From Psychrobacter celer (GTDB lineage: Bacteria; Pseudomonadota; Gammaproteobacteria; Pseudomonadales; Moraxellaceae), in assembly GCF_016107555.1 (NCBI RefSeq), contig NZ_JABASU010000005.1, forward strand, positions 1 to 64,000: DNA of 64,000 nucleotides. Reading direction: 5' to 3'. Position numbers and translations under genes: made by a program. Positions 29,039-40,743 of the stretch are shown piece by piece. The notes below the pieces were generated by a model. The model was not told the DNA's origin. It did not search any database and worked only from the letters and a program-made list of their open reading frames with translations. Numbering within the stretch: position 1 is the first letter of the stretch; every line of letters begins with the position of its first letter.

Positions 29039-29055
29039 AGGGCGTGTCTTCAATT
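29039..29055. repeat. Solo end of the intergenic repeat family
   Basis: AGGGCGTGTCTTCAATT sits in the gap between rep and mgtE. It shares AGGGCGTGT with the 48690 element and, apart from one base, is the inverse of the end at 56961-56977. A TA precedes it as in other copies. Confidence 0.55.
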
Positions 29056-29161
29056 TACTCGGTAGTTGTCTCATCACGCAGCCATGTCGATGTTTTCTGT
29101 GCTGTGCCCTTATGATAACAAAGACGGGGACGAACTGCGCTCGCTGAACGTTTAGTAACCG

Positions 29162-31195
29162 TTAACGATTGCCCAATAATGCTCGAATATTGGCCAAATA
29201 TTCATCAGCGACTTTTTCAGGGTCTTTGCTGGCTTTTTTCTTTTTGGCTTTGGCAGGCCAGTCGATATGATCCTCTGGCAGCTCATCTAAAAACCGCGAC
29301 TCGGAGGTGACGCGCATTTGTCCACCAGCGCGGCGCTGAGTTGCCAGCGTCAGCGTCAGCTCACGGCGCGCGCGGGTGATGCCCACGTACATCAAACGCC
29401 GCTCTTCTTCGATGGTCTCACTGATGATAGAGTTGCGATGCGGCAGCATCTCTTCTTCTAATCCCATGATATAGACAAAATCAAACTCCAAGCCTTTGGC
29501 CGCGTGCAGGGTCATCAGATTGACTTTATTGGTGTTTTCTTCTTCTTGCTGTTGCTCGAGCATATCGAGTAATACCAGTTTGCGAATGATGGTATCAATG
29601 GTGCGATCTTCATCGTCTTCTGCGCGGTTGATCAGCGACTGAATACTGGTGTAGAGCATGTCGATATTGTCAAGGCGGTTTTTTTCTTGCTGCGGCGTCT
29701 TGGCATCGCTACGGACAAAGTCGATATAGCCTGTCTCATCAATCATCTGGCGCACGATGGGCACAGGGTCAGGGTGCTGATCCAGCTCGCGGGTATAGTG
29801 TTCGATAAACTCGCCAAACTCCTTTATCGTACCATAGGCTTTGGATGGCAATACGTGCGAAAGGCCCGCATGGGTACAAGAGGCGAGTAAGGAGATACTA
29901 TGCTCTTGGGCAAATAAGCCTAACTTCTCAAGCGTCGCAGGCCCCATACCGCGTTTGGGCGTATTGATGATACGCAAAAACGCACTGTCGTCTTCTGGGT
30001 TTAATATCAGGCGCAGATAACCCATGATGTCTTTGATCTCACTGCGCGCAAAAAACGACTGACCACCAGAGAGCTTATAAGGCACTTGCAATTGGCGCAA
30101 TTGTGCCTCGAGCATACGTGCTTGGAAGTTACTGCGATAAAGCACCGCGTATTGCTCCCACTCGTTGCCAAAGCGCAGCTTGTGCGTGACGATTTCTTTG
30201 GCGACCCGCTCGGCCTCATCATCGTCATTACGGCAGTTGATGATGCGGATTTTTTCGCCTTGGCCTTTATCCGACCAGAGCTTTTTTTCAAATAAATGCT
30301 CGTTGTTAAGAATCACCGCGTTGGCTGAGGTCAAGATACGGGTGGTCGAGCGGTAGTTTTGCTCGAGCATGACGATTTTTAGTTTGGGAAAATCTTCTTT
30401 GAGCAGTGCCATGTTTTCAGGTTTGGCACCGCGCCACGCATAGATCGACTGATCGTCATCACCGACCACGGTAAAGCGACCTTGCGGCCCGACCAAGTAT
30501 TTGATCATCTCATACTGGGCGGTATTGGTATCTTGATACTCATCGACCAATAAGTAGCGAATGCGGTTTTGCCATTTGTCGCGCAGCTCCCTGTTTTCAC
30601 GTAGTATCTTGGTCGGCAAGACGATCAAATCGTCAAAATCCACAGCGTTATACGCACGCAGATTGCGCTCATATAGACCATATAGCGTGGCAAAGATCAT
30701 GTCTTCTGGATCGTCTAGCGTCTCCATCGCCTTATCCGGCTCAATCAAGTCGTTTTTCCAGTCTGAGATCATCTTGATGGCTTTGCCGACCAGCTCACGA
30801 CTCTCAGCGCCGCTTAGGTTGTCGCGCATCATCAGCTCCATCAGCAGGCGCTTACTGTCGTCGCTGTCCATGATAGAAAAATTGCCCTTGAGCGGCGTAT
30901 GCATCAGCTCATAACGCAAAAACTGCAGACCAAATTGGTGAAAGGTTGAGACCGTCAGACCACGCATCTTTTCGCTAGGGAGTAGCTTGCTGACACGCGC
31001 TTTCATCTCGCGCGCCGCCTTGTTGGTAAAGGTCACCGCGGTGATACGCTCTGCTGGCATGTTGCACTCTTCAATTAGATACGCAATCTTGCGGGTGATC
31101 ACTGATGTCTTACCAGAGCCGGCACCCGCCAGCACCAATAGTGGGCCTGAGACGTAGAGCATGGCCTCGGATTGTTTGGGATTGAGTTGACTCAT
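29162..31195 (-). CDS. rep: ATP-dependent DNA helicase Rep
   Basis: A 677-aa superfamily 1 helicase that unwinds DNA 3' to 5' and helps forks pass protein blocks. Walker A AGAGSGKT (residues 23-30), the Q-motif LNPKQSEAM at the N-terminus, DEYQDTN (Walker B), GDDDQSIYAWRGA, and motif VI MYVGITRARREL are all present. Length and the lack of the long C-terminal tail fit Rep better than UvrD. AGGT seven bases before the ATG supports the start. It is a single-gene unit. Confidence 0.96.
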   Translation of the reverse strand: MSQLNPKQSEAMLYVSGPLLVLAGAGSGKTSVITRKIAYLIEECNMPAERITAVTFTNKAAREMKARVSKLLPSEKMRGLTVSTFHQFGLQFLRYELMHTPLKGNFSIMDSDDSKRLLMELMMRDNLSGAESRELVGKAIKMISDWKNDLIEPDKAMETLDDPEDMIFATLYGLYERNLRAYNAVDFDDLIVLPTKILRENRELRDKWQNRIRYLLVDEYQDTNTAQYEMIKYLVGPQGRFTVVGDDDQSIYAWRGAKPENMALLKEDFPKLKIVMLEQNYRSTTRILTSANAVILNNEHLFEKKLWSDKGQGEKIRIINCRNDDDEAERVAKEIVTHKLRFGNEWEQYAVLYRSNFQARMLEAQLRQLQVPYKLSGGQSFFARSEIKDIMGYLRLILNPEDDSAFLRIINTPKRGMGPATLEKLGLFAQEHSISLLASCTHAGLSHVLPSKAYGTIKEFGEFIEHYTRELDQHPDPVPIVRQMIDETGYIDFVRSDAKTPQQEKNRLDNIDMLYTSIQSLINRAEDDEDRTIDTIIRKLVLLDMLEQQQEEENTNKVNLMTLHAAKGLEFDFVYIMGLEEEMLPHRNSIISETIEEERRLMYVGITRARRELTLTLATQRRAGGQMRVTSESRFLDELPEDHIDWPAKAKKKKASKDPEKVADEYLANIRALLGNR

Positions 31196-32205
31196 AACGT
31201 GACCTGTAAGACAAAAGCAAAAGATAAAATATCGTCGATTCTAAATAAAAGCGTCATGCGTTTATTGACCAGAAAGGCCGATAAAAATTTTCTGGCGTGC
31301 TATGCCGCTGCAGACAGAGGCTGCAAAAATTTCTATCAGCCTTGCTATAACATTTTATAGTGAACTGACTATAGCGGTATAAACACTGTACCGACAGCCA
31401 CTGGATAAAAATAAACCATCACTGTCATCTAAGAGGGACAAACAAATATTGCCAATATAGGCTAAGATTTTTCATCAGATATCGTGCTGTAGGTTTATCA
31501 TTACCGAAGATGATTGAGATGCTGCCAAAGGTGTCTTTGTGCCAATGGCGAGACATAATTAAAATTCGGTGAGGTATTATAAAGCAAAAACAACGACTTT
31601 GGGGAGGAGATGGCCGCGCAGAGATGCCGAGTAAAGCCAAGTGGTTTTGCTCAATAATGATATGGTATCAATTATAAGTAAAATTTATGGATTTGGGGTT
31701 AATATAAGGTAATGTCTATATCATAATTTATAGTAAAAAAAACATATTTTTTTTATAGAGAAAGTGACCGTCCAATACAGTTAAAAACTAGCTTTTGGGC
31801 ACTGAAATGCGTATAGTACGTAAATAATTTATGCCAGTTGTCTCGTCCATTGTTGACTACGTGTAATGAGTTATTAAATCAATTAAGTAAGCAGTGCGAT
31901 ATGATATTGATTTAATAAGTTGATCTTACGTTGTTACAAGCGGGGTTAGATGACCAGCTTGCTCCGTATGTCTAGCGGAACCTCTACAGTTGGTCATGTC
32001 TGACATCGTCGTCAATACACTTGATAATTGGCTATTACCAGCACAGTACCTAATATGGTTATTTAGTCGTTACTTAAATACAGTCAGTGGCTCAATGACA
32101 GTCGCTTTGTGTTTTCGTCTGCGTCAAGCCTGCCGCTCACCGACCCTTATTGGTCAGTCTCTGCGCGGCGCTTGATACTCGATTGGGTGAGGAGCACGTA
32201 TTATC
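31196..32205. other. Long intergenic region upstream of the nuo operon
   Basis: About 1 kb without a supportable gene between divergent rep and nuoA. It contains a repeat module near 31234, an AT-rich tract near 31690-31760 with runs of A and T, and a final GAGGAG ribosome binding site for nuoA. The nuo promoter must lie here, but I cannot place it. Short open frames at 31425-31640 (minus) and 31990-32175 (plus) lack ribosome binding sites. Confidence 0.5.
31234..31341. repeat. Intergenic repeat module, related to 53717-53817
   Basis: Starts GTCGATTCTAAATAAAA and contains the stretch TGCGTGCTxTGCC...GACAGAGGCTGC.AAAATTTC in similar order and spacing to the stretch at 53717-53817. The middle of the two copies differs. 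It lacks the ACACGCCCT end that the 53.7-kb copy carries. Confidence 0.65.
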
Positions 32206-32829
32206 ATGTCTGCTTTTAATTGGTCAGCAATTGCTTTTATCTTAGCCGCCATTGGGCTAGTTGTTTTTATGCTGGTCGTGCCGCGTTTACTTGGCGGTCG
32301 CTCTCAAGGCTCACAAAAAGAAGAAGTATTTGAAGCGGGTGTTGTCGGAGCAGGCAACGCCCGTATTCGTCTGTCTGCCAAATTTTATTTGGTAGCGATT
32401 TTCTTTGTGATTTTCGATTTAGAAGCGCTGTATCTTTATGCGTATGCCGTTTCAGTGCGCGAAGCCGGCTGGTTAGGGTTTGCTGCCGCCGCCATCTTTA
32501 TCACAATCTTAATCATCGGTCTGATATATGAGCTGAGTCTGGGCGCGATGAACTGGGCACCAGCGGACAAGCGCCGCAAAAAACCTCGGCTACATGCCGC
32601 GCCAGCTGGTTTTAATTTGGCAGACATCACCCGTTTTGATGGCGCGCACGAGCTGATGATCGATCCGACAGGTAAAGTCCCAGCGCAGTCATCAGGGCAG
32701 ATCAATGTCTCAAACAATATCGAGACCAATCGTCGCCATCTACAAAATATCGATCATATCAATACCACGGGCAATGTGACTTCCGTGGATTTTGCCACGT
32801 CTGCGCAAAAAGACAGTGTTGAGCGTTAA
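32206..32829 (+). CDS. nuoA: NADH-quinone oxidoreductase subunit A
   Basis: A membrane subunit of complex I with three transmembrane helices and the conserved loop KEEVFEAGVVGAGNARIRLSA..FYL and FDLEALYLY. At 207 aa it is about 65-80 residues longer than typical NuoA; the extra part is a hydrophilic, low-complexity C-terminal tail after about residue 130 (RRKKPRLHAAP onwards). It is the first gene of the nuo operon. GAGGAG lies 11 bases before the ATG. Confidence 0.95.
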   Translation: MSAFNWSAIAFILAAIGLVVFMLVVPRLLGGRSQGSQKEEVFEAGVVGAGNARIRLSAKFYLVAIFFVIFDLEALYLYAYAVSVREAGWLGFAAAAIFITILIIGLIYELSLGAMNWAPADKRRKKPRLHAAPAGFNLADITRFDGAHELMIDPTGKVPAQSSGQINVSNNIETNRRHLQNIDHINTTGNVTSVDFATSAQKDSVER

Positions 32830-32952
32830 GACGGTCAAGCTGTACAAAACCTTAGGGTTTTATGATGGTATATCAATGATCACTTATGAATAATGGGCGC
32901 GCGCGGTGGCAAGATGATTGTCCTGCAGTGCCCCATATAAAGGTTGTATGTT

Positions 32953-33621
32953 ATGAAATACACATTAACAAAAGCCAACCCTGATGCAGATACCTATCCT
33001 GCTCAGACCAGTCAAACGGTCAAAGACCCTATCGAAGATGAAGTCAATAAAAACGTCTTTATGGGTCGTCTCGAAGACCTTGTCCATTCAACAGCAAACT
33101 GGGGTCGCAAGCACTCGCTTTGGCCATTTAACTTTGGTACCTCTTGCTGTTATGTCGAATATGCCACCACGTTAACTGCGGTTCATGACTTGTCGCGCTT
33201 TGGTGCCGAAGTCATTCGCGCCTCGCCGCGTCAGGCCGATGTGATGATCGTTGCTGGGACTTGTTTTGTCAAAATGGCCCCTGTTATCCAGCGTCTTTAT
33301 GAGCAAATGCTAGAGCCAAAGTGGGTCATATCAATGGGTGCCTGCGCCAACTCAGGCGGTATGTATGATATCTATTCTGTCGTACAAGGTGTGGATAAGA
33401 TTATCCCTGTCGACGTTTATGTGCCAGGTTGTCCGCCGCGTCCAGAAGCGCTGATTCAGGGGCTGATGCTGCTACAAGAGTCTATTACCAAAGAGCGCCG
33501 TCCGCTGGGTGTCCATGTCAATGAGCAGGGTATCTACCAGCCGCAAATGACGCCTGAGCGCGATCGCAAACAGGCAGACCGTATCGCGGTAAAAAACCTG
33601 CGCAGCCCAGACAGTATCTAA
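32953..33621 (+). CDS. nuoB: NADH-quinone oxidoreductase subunit B
   Basis: A 222-aa peripheral-arm subunit that holds cluster N2, the last iron-sulphur centre before quinone. The unusual tandem Cys65-Cys66 in GTSCCYVEY, with later Cys in [10 protein letters not shown] and GCPPRPEA, are the cluster ligands. The frame also opens with TTG at 32944, but the ATG at 32953 has AGG at proper distance. A gap of 123 bases separates it from nuoA. Confidence 0.97.
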   Translation: MKYTLTKANPDADTYPAQTSQTVKDPIEDEVNKNVFMGRLEDLVHSTANWGRKHSLWPFNFGTSCCYVEYATTLTAVHDLSRFGAEVIRASPRQADVMIVAGTCFVKMAPVIQRLYEQMLEPKWVISMGACANSGGMYDIYSVVQGVDKIIPVDVYVPGCPPRPEALIQGLMLLQESITKERRPLGVHVNEQGIYQPQMTPERDRKQADRIAVKNLRSPDSI

Positions 33622-33766
33622 GCGCGCTGTTAGCGCCAGCGGTTATGTAGTCTGGCGAGGGTTTTATCGTTAATAATTCGTAGACGTACTCAGTACGCGT
33701 ACGCCCATCACAGTTCGGTTATGATTAACATCGTTTAGTTATGATTAATGAAGGAATACATCATTC

Positions 33767-35557
33767 ATGGTCACGGTAGTCGAAAACACAGATCCTAACA
33801 ATAGGGGTCCTAAGAGCAAGCCTGCTCCAGCAGTCATCCAAGAGCTTACCCATAAATATGCTGGCAAGTTTGTGGTGCAGCATACGGTTGATGAGATTCC
33901 AACGGTGTGGGTGGCGCGCGCAGATTTGCTTGAGATATTGTTATTCTTGCGCAAGTTGCCCAAGCCCTATGTCATGCTATTTGACTTATCCGCGATAGAT
34001 GAGCGGTTGCGCCAGCACCGTGCCGGTCTGCCAGATAGCGACTTTACGGTGTTTTATCATTTAATGTCGCTTGAGCGCAATAGTGATGTGCGTATCAAAG
34101 TGGCGCTAAATGAAGACGATTTGACGCTGCCGAGCGCCACGCAGATTTGGCCAAATGCCAACTGGTATGAGCGCGAAGTCTGGGATATGTTTGGGATTGT
34201 CTTTAGTGGCCATCCACATCTGACGCGCATCTTATTGCCGAAATACTGGGAAGGCCATCCACTGCGCAAAGAGTATCACGCGCGCGCCACTGAATTTACG
34301 CCGTATTTCCTAAACGCGGCAAAACAACAATACGAGCAAGAAAACCTGCGCTTTGTCCCAGAAGAGTGGGGTATGAAGCGCTCGGGCCGCGATGAAGACT
34401 TTATGTTTTTGAACATCGGGCCTAACCACCCTTCAGCGCATGGTGCTTTTCGTTTGGTACTACAGCTCGATGGCGAGGAAGTCGTTGATTGTATTCCTGA
34501 TATTGGCTATCACCATCGCGGCGCAGAAAAGATGGCTGAGCGTCAGACGTGGCACTCATTTATCCCTTATACCGACCGTATCGATTATCTGGGCGGGGTG
34601 ATGAATGAGCTGCCCTACATCATGTCGGTGGAAAAGCTCGCTGGTATTAAGGTACCGCCGCGCGCTGAGACCATCCGCGTGATGATGAGCGAGTTTTTCC
34701 GTATTACCAACAACCTATTGTATGTCGGTACCTTTATTCAGGATGCCGGTGGCATGACGCCGGTATTTTATATGTTTACCGACCGCCAAAAAGCCTATGA
34801 TGTCATCGAAGCCGTCACCGGCTACCGTATGCATCCAGCGTGGTTCCGTATCGGCGGTACGGCTGCTGACCTGCCGCGTGGCTGGCAGCGCTTGGTACGT
34901 GAGTTTTTGGAGTGGATGCCCAAGCGTTTGGATGAGTATGTCAAAGCGGCACTACAAAACAGTGTGCTCAAGGGTCGTACTCAAGGCGTGGCACAGTACA
35001 ATGCCAAGCAGGCTTTGGCTTGGGGTGTCACCGGAGCCGGTCTACGCGCGACAGGGGTGGACTTTGATCTGCGTAAGGCGCGTCCATACATGGGTTATGA
35101 GAATTTTGACTTTGAAGTGCCAGTTGGCTACAACGGTGATGCTTATGATCGCTGTATGGTAAAAGTCGAAGAGATGCGCCAGTCGCTGCGTATTATCCGC
35201 CAGTGTATGGACAACATGCCGCAAGGCCCGTACAAGGCCGACCATCCGCTAGCGGTACCACCGCCAAAGGACCGTACGCTAAATGACATTGAGACGCTGA
35301 TCAACCATTTTATCTCTGTCTCTTGGGGCCCTGTGATGCCAGCGGGTGAGTGTGCCACCATCGTAGAAGCGACCAAAGGCCTCAACAGCTATTACATCAC
35401 GTCTGACAAAGCCACGATGAGTTATCGCACTCGTATTCGCACCCCGACATTTGCTCATTTGCAGCAGATGCCGTCAGTGATTAATGGATCCTTGGTCTCT
35501 GATGCCATTATGTATCTGGCATCGATTGATATTGTGATGGCAGACTGTGACCGCTAG
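33767..35557 (+). CDS. nuoC: NADH-quinone oxidoreductase subunit C/D (fused)
   Basis: A 596-aa fusion of the 30-kDa (NuoC, residues 1 to about 190) and 49-kDa (NuoD, about 205-596) subunits, as in E. coli and other gammaproteobacteria. [19 protein letters not shown] is the NuoC signature, and the NuoD part carries [14 protein letters not shown] and the His/Tyr region that forms the quinone pocket next to N2. AAGGAA precedes the ATG. It lies 145 bases after nuoB; that gap holds no gene. Confidence 0.97.
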   Translation: MVTVVENTDPNNRGPKSKPAPAVIQELTHKYAGKFVVQHTVDEIPTVWVARADLLEILLFLRKLPKPYVMLFDLSAIDERLRQHRAGLPDSDFTVFYHLMSLERNSDVRIKVALNEDDLTLPSATQIWPNANWYEREVWDMFGIVFSGHPHLTRILLPKYWEGHPLRKEYHARATEFTPYFLNAAKQQYEQENLRFVPEEWGMKRSGRDEDFMFLNIGPNHPSAHGAFRLVLQLDGEEVVDCIPDIGYHHRGAEKMAERQTWHSFIPYTDRIDYLGGVMNELPYIMSVEKLAGIKVPPRAETIRVMMSEFFRITNNLLYVGTFIQDAGGMTPVFYMFTDRQKAYDVIEAVTGYRMHPAWFRIGGTAADLPRGWQRLVREFLEWMPKRLDEYVKAALQNSVLKGRTQGVAQYNAKQALAWGVTGAGLRATGVDFDLRKARPYMGYENFDFEVPVGYNGDAYDRCMVKVEEMRQSLRIIRQCMDNMPQGPYKADHPLAVPPPKDRTLNDIETLINHFISVSWGPVMPAGECATIVEATKGLNSYYITSDKATMSYRTRIRTPTFAHLQQMPSVINGSLVSDAIMYLASIDIVMADCDR

Positions 35558-35729
35558 CGCTGTGATTTGAGATGAGTGTTTTTTTAAGATAAGTCAATCA
35601 ATATATTATTGCCTGATGGCACGCCAAAATGCGATCACCTGTCAATATCATACAGTGTCTTTATGTCAGTGACGATAAGGCTGTAGTGGCTAGGTGCTTA
35701 GCATGATGAGTGAGGAAAGATAGAAGATT

Positions 35730-36239
35730 ATGAAAATTGTTTCCGACAAAATGCCAAAAGTAGATGTGGCCAGCATCCTCACCCCTGAGGAGATTGCTGC
35801 CATTCATGAATATATGCATCACTATCCCCATGCGCGCGCCGCCTCGTTAGATGCGCTAAAAATCGTACAAAAGCGCAACGGCTGGGTCGATGATGCGCAG
35901 GTCAATGCTATCGCCAATATATTAGACATTCCGATGTCGGATATGGACGGCGTTGCGACTTTCTTTAACCGTATTTATCGTCAGCCTGTCGGCCGTCACG
36001 TTATCCTGATTTGTGACTCAGTGGCCTGCTACCTAACAGGTTATGAGGCATTATCGGTTGAAATTCGATCACAGCTGGGTATTGAGTATGGGCAGACCAC
36101 AGCTGATGGCCGTTTTACGCTATTACCGATTTGCTGCTTGGGTAACTGTGATAAAGGCCCTGCGGTGCTGATAGACGAAGACACTTATGGTCCTGTCCAG
36201 CCATCTGAGGTCGCGCAATTATTGGAGCTATACGCATGA
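35730..36239 (+). CDS. nuoE: NADH-quinone oxidoreductase subunit E
   Basis: A 169-aa subunit of the NADH-dehydrogenase module that binds the [2Fe-2S] cluster N1a. The ligand pairs Cys95/Cys100 (CDSVAC) and Cys136/Cys140 (CLGNC) have the normal spacing. Its stop overlaps the nuoF start by four bases (ATGA), so the two are translationally coupled. There are 172 gene-free bases between nuoCD and nuoE. Confidence 0.97.
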   Translation: MKIVSDKMPKVDVASILTPEEIAAIHEYMHHYPHARAASLDALKIVQKRNGWVDDAQVNAIANILDIPMSDMDGVATFFNRIYRQPVGRHVILICDSVACYLTGYEALSVEIRSQLGIEYGQTTADGRFTLLPICCLGNCDKGPAVLIDEDTYGPVQPSEVAQLLELYA

Positions 36240-37660
36240 GTTTAACGATTTCAGAGCAAATTGCTCGTCGCGGTCAAGGTAAAGCGCCAAGCCAGCTAAA
36301 CGAACAGCGTATACCAATTTATGGTGATAAGGCGACCGCCACCAGCGAAACCAAACCATTGACTTGGCGTTTGGCGCATCATGATGCCGTTTTGGATTTA
36401 GCGACTTATGAGTCTCTACAAGGCTTTACGGGTTTAAGAAAGGCATTGTCCAAATCACCAAAAGAAGTCGGCAATATGATCAAGGCGGCCAATGTCAGAG
36501 GACGCGGCGGCGCAGGCTTTAACGCTGGTCTAAAGTGGTCGTTTATGTCGCCGCCAGATGGCTTGCCGCGCTATCTCATCTGTAATGCCGATGAGATGGA
36601 GCCGGGCACCTTTAAAGACCGTTTGCTCATGGAGCGCCTACCGTTTCAGCTTATCGAAGGTATGCTCATTACTGCGCATGCGATCGGTGCCACCGATGGT
36701 TATATCTTTATCCGCGGCGAGTACATCTTAGCTGCTGAGCGCTTGGTCACAGCTATTGAAGAATGTCTAGCCAACAACCTGATGGGCGACAACATTCTTG
36801 GCTCAGATTTTAGCTTTAATCTGCATGTACATACGGGTGCTGGCCGCTATATCTGCGGTGAAGAAACCGCCTTGATCAACTGCCTAGAAGGTCGCCGCGC
36901 CAACCCTCGTACCAAGCCGCCGTTTCCGCAAATCTCTGGGGCGTGGGGCAGACCGACGGTGGTCAATAACGTCGAGACGTTAAATAATATGCCTGCGATT
37001 CTCAATCATGGTGTCGAGTGGTATCAGTCACTATCAAAGATCAAAGGCAAAAGCGAAACCCCTGGTACTAAGCTCTTTGGCTGCTCAGGATTGGTCAATG
37101 ACCCAGGTCTATGGGAGCTACCATTTGGCTATACCGCTCGCGAGATCATCGAAGAGTTGGCTGGCGGCATGAAAGATGGCAAGACACTCAAAGCATGGTT
37201 GCCTGGTGGTGCCTCGACCGACTTTTTGACCACAGAGCATTTGGACGTGGTGATGGATTTTGACACCATTCAAAAAGCCGGTAGCCGTATGGGTACTGGG
37301 CTGATTATGGTCGTCGATGAAGCGCAGGACATGGTGCCGCTGCTGCGCAATCTTGAGATTTTCTTTCAGCGTGAGTCATGCGGTTGGTGCACGCCATGCC
37401 GTGATGGTCTGCCGTGGGGTGTCAAGCTGCTTACCGCCATCAATGATGGTGAGGGACAAGTCGGCGATGTGGAAAAATTAGAAGGCCTCACCCGTGACTT
37501 GTGGATTGGCAAAACATTCTGTGCCCATGCGCCTGGTGCGATGGAGCCACTGATGAGTGCGATTAAATATTTTCGTCCTGAGTTTGATCAAAAAATCGCG
37601 CAGGCGGTTGGTGTCGATGTCATTGATGCGGCAGCCAACCAACAGCCAGAAGTGAAATAA
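36236..37660 (+). CDS. nuoF: NADH-quinone oxidoreductase subunit F
   Basis: A 474-aa subunit that binds NADH and FMN and cluster N3. [16 protein letters not shown] is the glycine-rich nucleotide site, [12 protein letters not shown] gives three cluster Cys and TFCAHAPGA the fourth. It is coupled to nuoE by the ATGA overlap and lies ten bases before nuoG. Confidence 0.98.
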   Translation: MSLTISEQIARRGQGKAPSQLNEQRIPIYGDKATATSETKPLTWRLAHHDAVLDLATYESLQGFTGLRKALSKSPKEVGNMIKAANVRGRGGAGFNAGLKWSFMSPPDGLPRYLICNADEMEPGTFKDRLLMERLPFQLIEGMLITAHAIGATDGYIFIRGEYILAAERLVTAIEECLANNLMGDNILGSDFSFNLHVHTGAGRYICGEETALINCLEGRRANPRTKPPFPQISGAWGRPTVVNNVETLNNMPAILNHGVEWYQSLSKIKGKSETPGTKLFGCSGLVNDPGLWELPFGYTAREIIEELAGGMKDGKTLKAWLPGGASTDFLTTEHLDVVMDFDTIQKAGSRMGTGLIMVVDEAQDMVPLLRNLEIFFQRESCGWCTPCRDGLPWGVKLLTAINDGEGQVGDVEKLEGLTRDLWIGKTFCAHAPGAMEPLMSAIKYFRPEFDQKIAQAVGVDVIDAAANQQPEVK

Positions 37661-37670
37661 GGAGAGCGGC

Positions 37671-40600
37671 ATGGCAGTCATACATATTGATGGTACCACT
37701 GTCGAAGTAGATAGCAGCGATAACTTGCTGCAAGCCTGCTTATCACTCGGCATTGATGTGCCGTATTTTTGTTATCATCCAGCCCTTGGCTCGGTCGGCT
37801 CGTGCCGTCAGTGCGCAGTCAAGCAGTTCCAAAACAAAGACGATATGGAAGCAGGCCGCGGTCGTCTGGTGATGTCTTGCATGGTCGCTCCTGGCGATGA
37901 CATGTATATTTCAGTGACGGATGACGAAGCCAAGGCATTCCGCAAGTCGATGGTTGAGCTACTCATGACCAACCATCCGCATGACTGTCCAACCTGTGAA
38001 GAAGGCGGGCATTGTCACTTGCAAGACATGACTTATATGTCAGGTCATAGTCGTCGTCGCTATCGCTTTACCAAGCGCACGCATCATAACCAAGACCTTG
38101 GGCCATTTATCGCTCACGAGATGAACCGCTGTATCGCATGCTATCGCTGTGTGCGTTTTTATAAAGACTACGCAGGCGGCGAAGATTTGGGCGTTTATGG
38201 CTCAAACAACCGTGTGTATTTTGGCCGTGATAAAGACGGTCAGTTCGAAAGCGAGTTTTCAGGCAACTTAACCGAAGTGTGCCCAACTGGGGTATTCACT
38301 GACAAAACGCATTCTGATCGCTACAATCGTAAATGGGACATGCAGTATGCGCCCAGCATCTGTCATGGCTGCTCGGCGGGCTGTAATATCTCGCCAGGTG
38401 AGCGTTATGGCGAGCTGCGCCGTATCGAAAACCGTTATAACGGTGACGTAAACCGCTATTTCTTATGTGACCGTGGCCGCTTTGGTTATGGCTATGTCAA
38501 CCGCGCTGATCGTCCAACCCAAGCGCTTGAACGTATCAATGACAAACACGTCAAAATCAATATTGACTACGCGCTTGATGAAACCATCAAACGCATCAAA
38601 GACAAAAAAGTCATCGGTATTGGCTCACCGCGCGCCAGTCTCGAGACCAACTTTGCGCTAAAAAATCTGGTCGGATTTGATAACTTTTCAACCGGCCTCA
38701 ATCATCAGCAGCAAGCATTGGTCAATAAATGTATCGAAGTGCTCAGCACTGAAGGTATCTATAATCCTAGCATGGCTGATATCGAAGCACATGACGCTGT
38801 GCTGGTGTTGGGCGAAGACATCACCCAAACTTCATCACGTGTCGCACTGTCAGTACGTCAAGCCGCGAAAAACGAAGGCTTGAAAATGGCGGCGGCGCTG
38901 CAAACGCAGCCTTGGCTTGCCGAGCCTGTCAAGCGTATCGCGCAAGACGCGTTAAGCCCAGTATACGTCGTCGATGTGACCCAAACCAAGCTAGAAGACA
39001 TCAGCAAAGCCAGCGTGGTAGCGACTCCTGAAGATATTGTTAAACTTGGTTTTAAAGTTGCTGATGAGATTGCAGGTCTGGCAGATGATTTGACGCAGAT
39101 TGTAGCGCCGCAAGCGGATACTGCCGAGCGCGAGACCGATGCGATGCAGGCACTCGCGCAGCAAATCGCATATGATTTGATTCAAGCCGATCAGCCGCTG
39201 GTGGTTTCGGGTAGCAGCTTATCTTCTACCGCACTGATAGAAGCAGCGGCGCAGATTACCCAAGCGTTGACCCAAAAACGCGCGGCAATCAAAGCGACTG
39301 AGCAACAGCAGGTTGAGGCACATAATGCCAAAGTACAGGCAGCACAAGCGAAAGCGGCTAATGACCAGCCTGAAGAAGACCAAGATTTATCTGCTAAGCC
39401 GAACAAACCTGAAACAGGCGTGAATACAGAAGTGCAGGATGATGTCGAGCGCGAGCCTGCTGAAAACCTTGAGTTAAAAGAAGTAAATAACAGGTATCAG
39501 GCACAAGCAGGTATCTATCTAACGGTACCTGATGCCAATAGCATGGGCGTTTGTATGCTTGGCGGTCAGTCAGTTGAAGAGCTACTAGCCACTGACTTTG
39601 ATGTGGTGGTGGTTGCAGAAAACCAGCTGACCGATGCCATTGATGCCAATAAGTTGACGCAGTTACTCGCTGATAAGACCGTCATCGCCCTTGATCATCA
39701 GCTGCTTGATTGGCACAAAGACGTCGACATCGTCTTGCCAGCCGCCAGTTTTGCCGAAGCGGATGGTACGCTTATCTCTGCTGAGGGCCGTGCGCAGCGC
39801 TTCTTCCAAGTTTATGATAATGAATATTATCATCCAATGAGCAGTATCAAAGAAGGCTGGCGCTGGTTACATGCGGTGCATAGCAGTATCGAAGGCCGTG
39901 ATGTCGATTGGACACAGCTCGATGATGTCATCAATGCATTGATCGCCACCCATCCAAAGCTTGCTGGTATCAAGGGCGCCGCGCCCGATGCGGACTACCG
40001 TATCACGGGTCTTAAAATTGCGCGTCAGCCGCGGCGTTACTCTGGTCGTACTGCCATGCGTGCGCCGATCTCAGTGCATGAGCCAATGCAGCCAAAAGAC
40101 TTGGATACAGGATTGACTTTCTCTATGGAAGGCTACACGGGCAAACAAACACCAAGCTCGATGGTTCCTTTTGCTCATGCTGCTGGCTGGAACTCGCCGC
40201 AAGCATGGAACAAATACCAAGACAAAGTCGGTGGTCATCTAAAAAACGGTGACCCAGGCGTGCGTTTGTTCGATATGCTCGAGCGCCTACCGACACGTCA
40301 GTATGTCGCACCAGAAGCCCTGTCTGCGACCACGACTGACATGCAGCAGGGACAAGCCAAACTGGTGCCTATCTATAACATCTATGCCAGCTCAATGATG
40401 GCATCGCGCAGTCCTATCGTCGCCGAACAGCTGCCGGTGGCGGCATGGCGTATCGGTATGGATGATGCCAAAGACTGGAATATTGCCGCTGGTGATTACT
40501 TAGCAATCGAGATTGACAAACAGCAAATCACCCTGCCAGTACAGATTGTCGGTTATCTAGCAGAAGGTTGTATTGGTTATCCTGTCGGGCAGGTGAGCAT

Positions 40601-40742
40601 CATTCACCCTTCGATGCCAGCCTCAGTCCGTAAAGTCGATGCGCCCGTGACAATGAGGGGCGGTATGGCGGATAGTGCTGACGATACCACCAACCGCGCA
40701 GCGCCAACCAGCACCGCGCCGACCACCACACAGGAGGTGTAA
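37671..40742 (+). CDS. nuoG: NADH-quinone oxidoreductase subunit G
   Basis: A 1023-aa subunit that carries most iron-sulphur clusters of the peripheral arm. Cys34, Cys45, Cys48 and Cys70 form the [2Fe-2S] N1b site; the [15 protein letters not shown] segment and later [11 protein letters not shown] hold N5 and N4; ICHGCSAGC with a later Cys forms the off-path N7 site. It is about 115 residues longer than E. coli NuoG. The extra length is largely a charged Gln/Ala/Glu-rich stretch near residues 535-605 in the molybdopterin-like domain, with no visible motif. AAGGAG six bases before the ATG gives a strong start. Confidence 0.97.
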   Translation: MAVIHIDGTTVEVDSSDNLLQACLSLGIDVPYFCYHPALGSVGSCRQCAVKQFQNKDDMEAGRGRLVMSCMVAPGDDMYISVTDDEAKAFRKSMVELLMTNHPHDCPTCEEGGHCHLQDMTYMSGHSRRRYRFTKRTHHNQDLGPFIAHEMNRCIACYRCVRFYKDYAGGEDLGVYGSNNRVYFGRDKDGQFESEFSGNLTEVCPTGVFTDKTHSDRYNRKWDMQYAPSICHGCSAGCNISPGERYGELRRIENRYNGDVNRYFLCDRGRFGYGYVNRADRPTQALERINDKHVKINIDYALDETIKRIKDKKVIGIGSPRASLETNFALKNLVGFDNFSTGLNHQQQALVNKCIEVLSTEGIYNPSMADIEAHDAVLVLGEDITQTSSRVALSVRQAAKNEGLKMAAALQTQPWLAEPVKRIAQDALSPVYVVDVTQTKLEDISKASVVATPEDIVKLGFKVADEIAGLADDLTQIVAPQADTAERETDAMQALAQQIAYDLIQADQPLVVSGSSLSSTALIEAAAQITQALTQKRAAIKATEQQQVEAHNAKVQAAQAKAANDQPEEDQDLSAKPNKPETGVNTEVQDDVEREPAENLELKEVNNRYQAQAGIYLTVPDANSMGVCMLGGQSVEELLATDFDVVVVAENQLTDAIDANKLTQLLADKTVIALDHQLLDWHKDVDIVLPAASFAEADGTLISAEGRAQRFFQVYDNEYYHPMSSIKEGWRWLHAVHSSIEGRDVDWTQLDDVINALIATHPKLAGIKGAAPDADYRITGLKIARQPRRYSGRTAMRAPISVHEPMQPKDLDTGLTFSMEGYTGKQTPSSMVPFAHAAGWNSPQAWNKYQDKVGGHLKNGDPGVRLFDMLERLPTRQYVAPEALSATTTDMQQGQAKLVPIYNIYASSMMASRSPIVAEQLPVAAWRIGMDDAKDWNIAAGDYLAIEIDKQQITLPVQIVGYLAEGCIGYPVGQVSIIHPSMPASVRKVDAPVTMRGGMADSADDTTNRAAPTSTAPTTTQEV

Positions 40743-40743
40743 T

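Noticed and set aside
28999-29161. Possible Mg2+ riboswitch ahead of mgtE
   Set aside because: The gap is only about 160 bases and shows no conserved riboswitch pattern that I can recognise; it holds a repeat end instead.
31425-31640. 71-codon minus-strand frame between rep and nuoA
   Set aside because: No ribosome binding site and no family features in an AT-rich non-coding region.
31900-31925. FNR-like site upstream of nuo
   Set aside because: TTGAT occurs but the paired half-site ATCAA is not at the right spacing.
31990-32175. 61-codon plus-strand frame just upstream of nuoA
   Set aside because: No ribosome binding site, no recognisable protein pattern, and a position in the likely nuo leader. 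Probably a chance frame.
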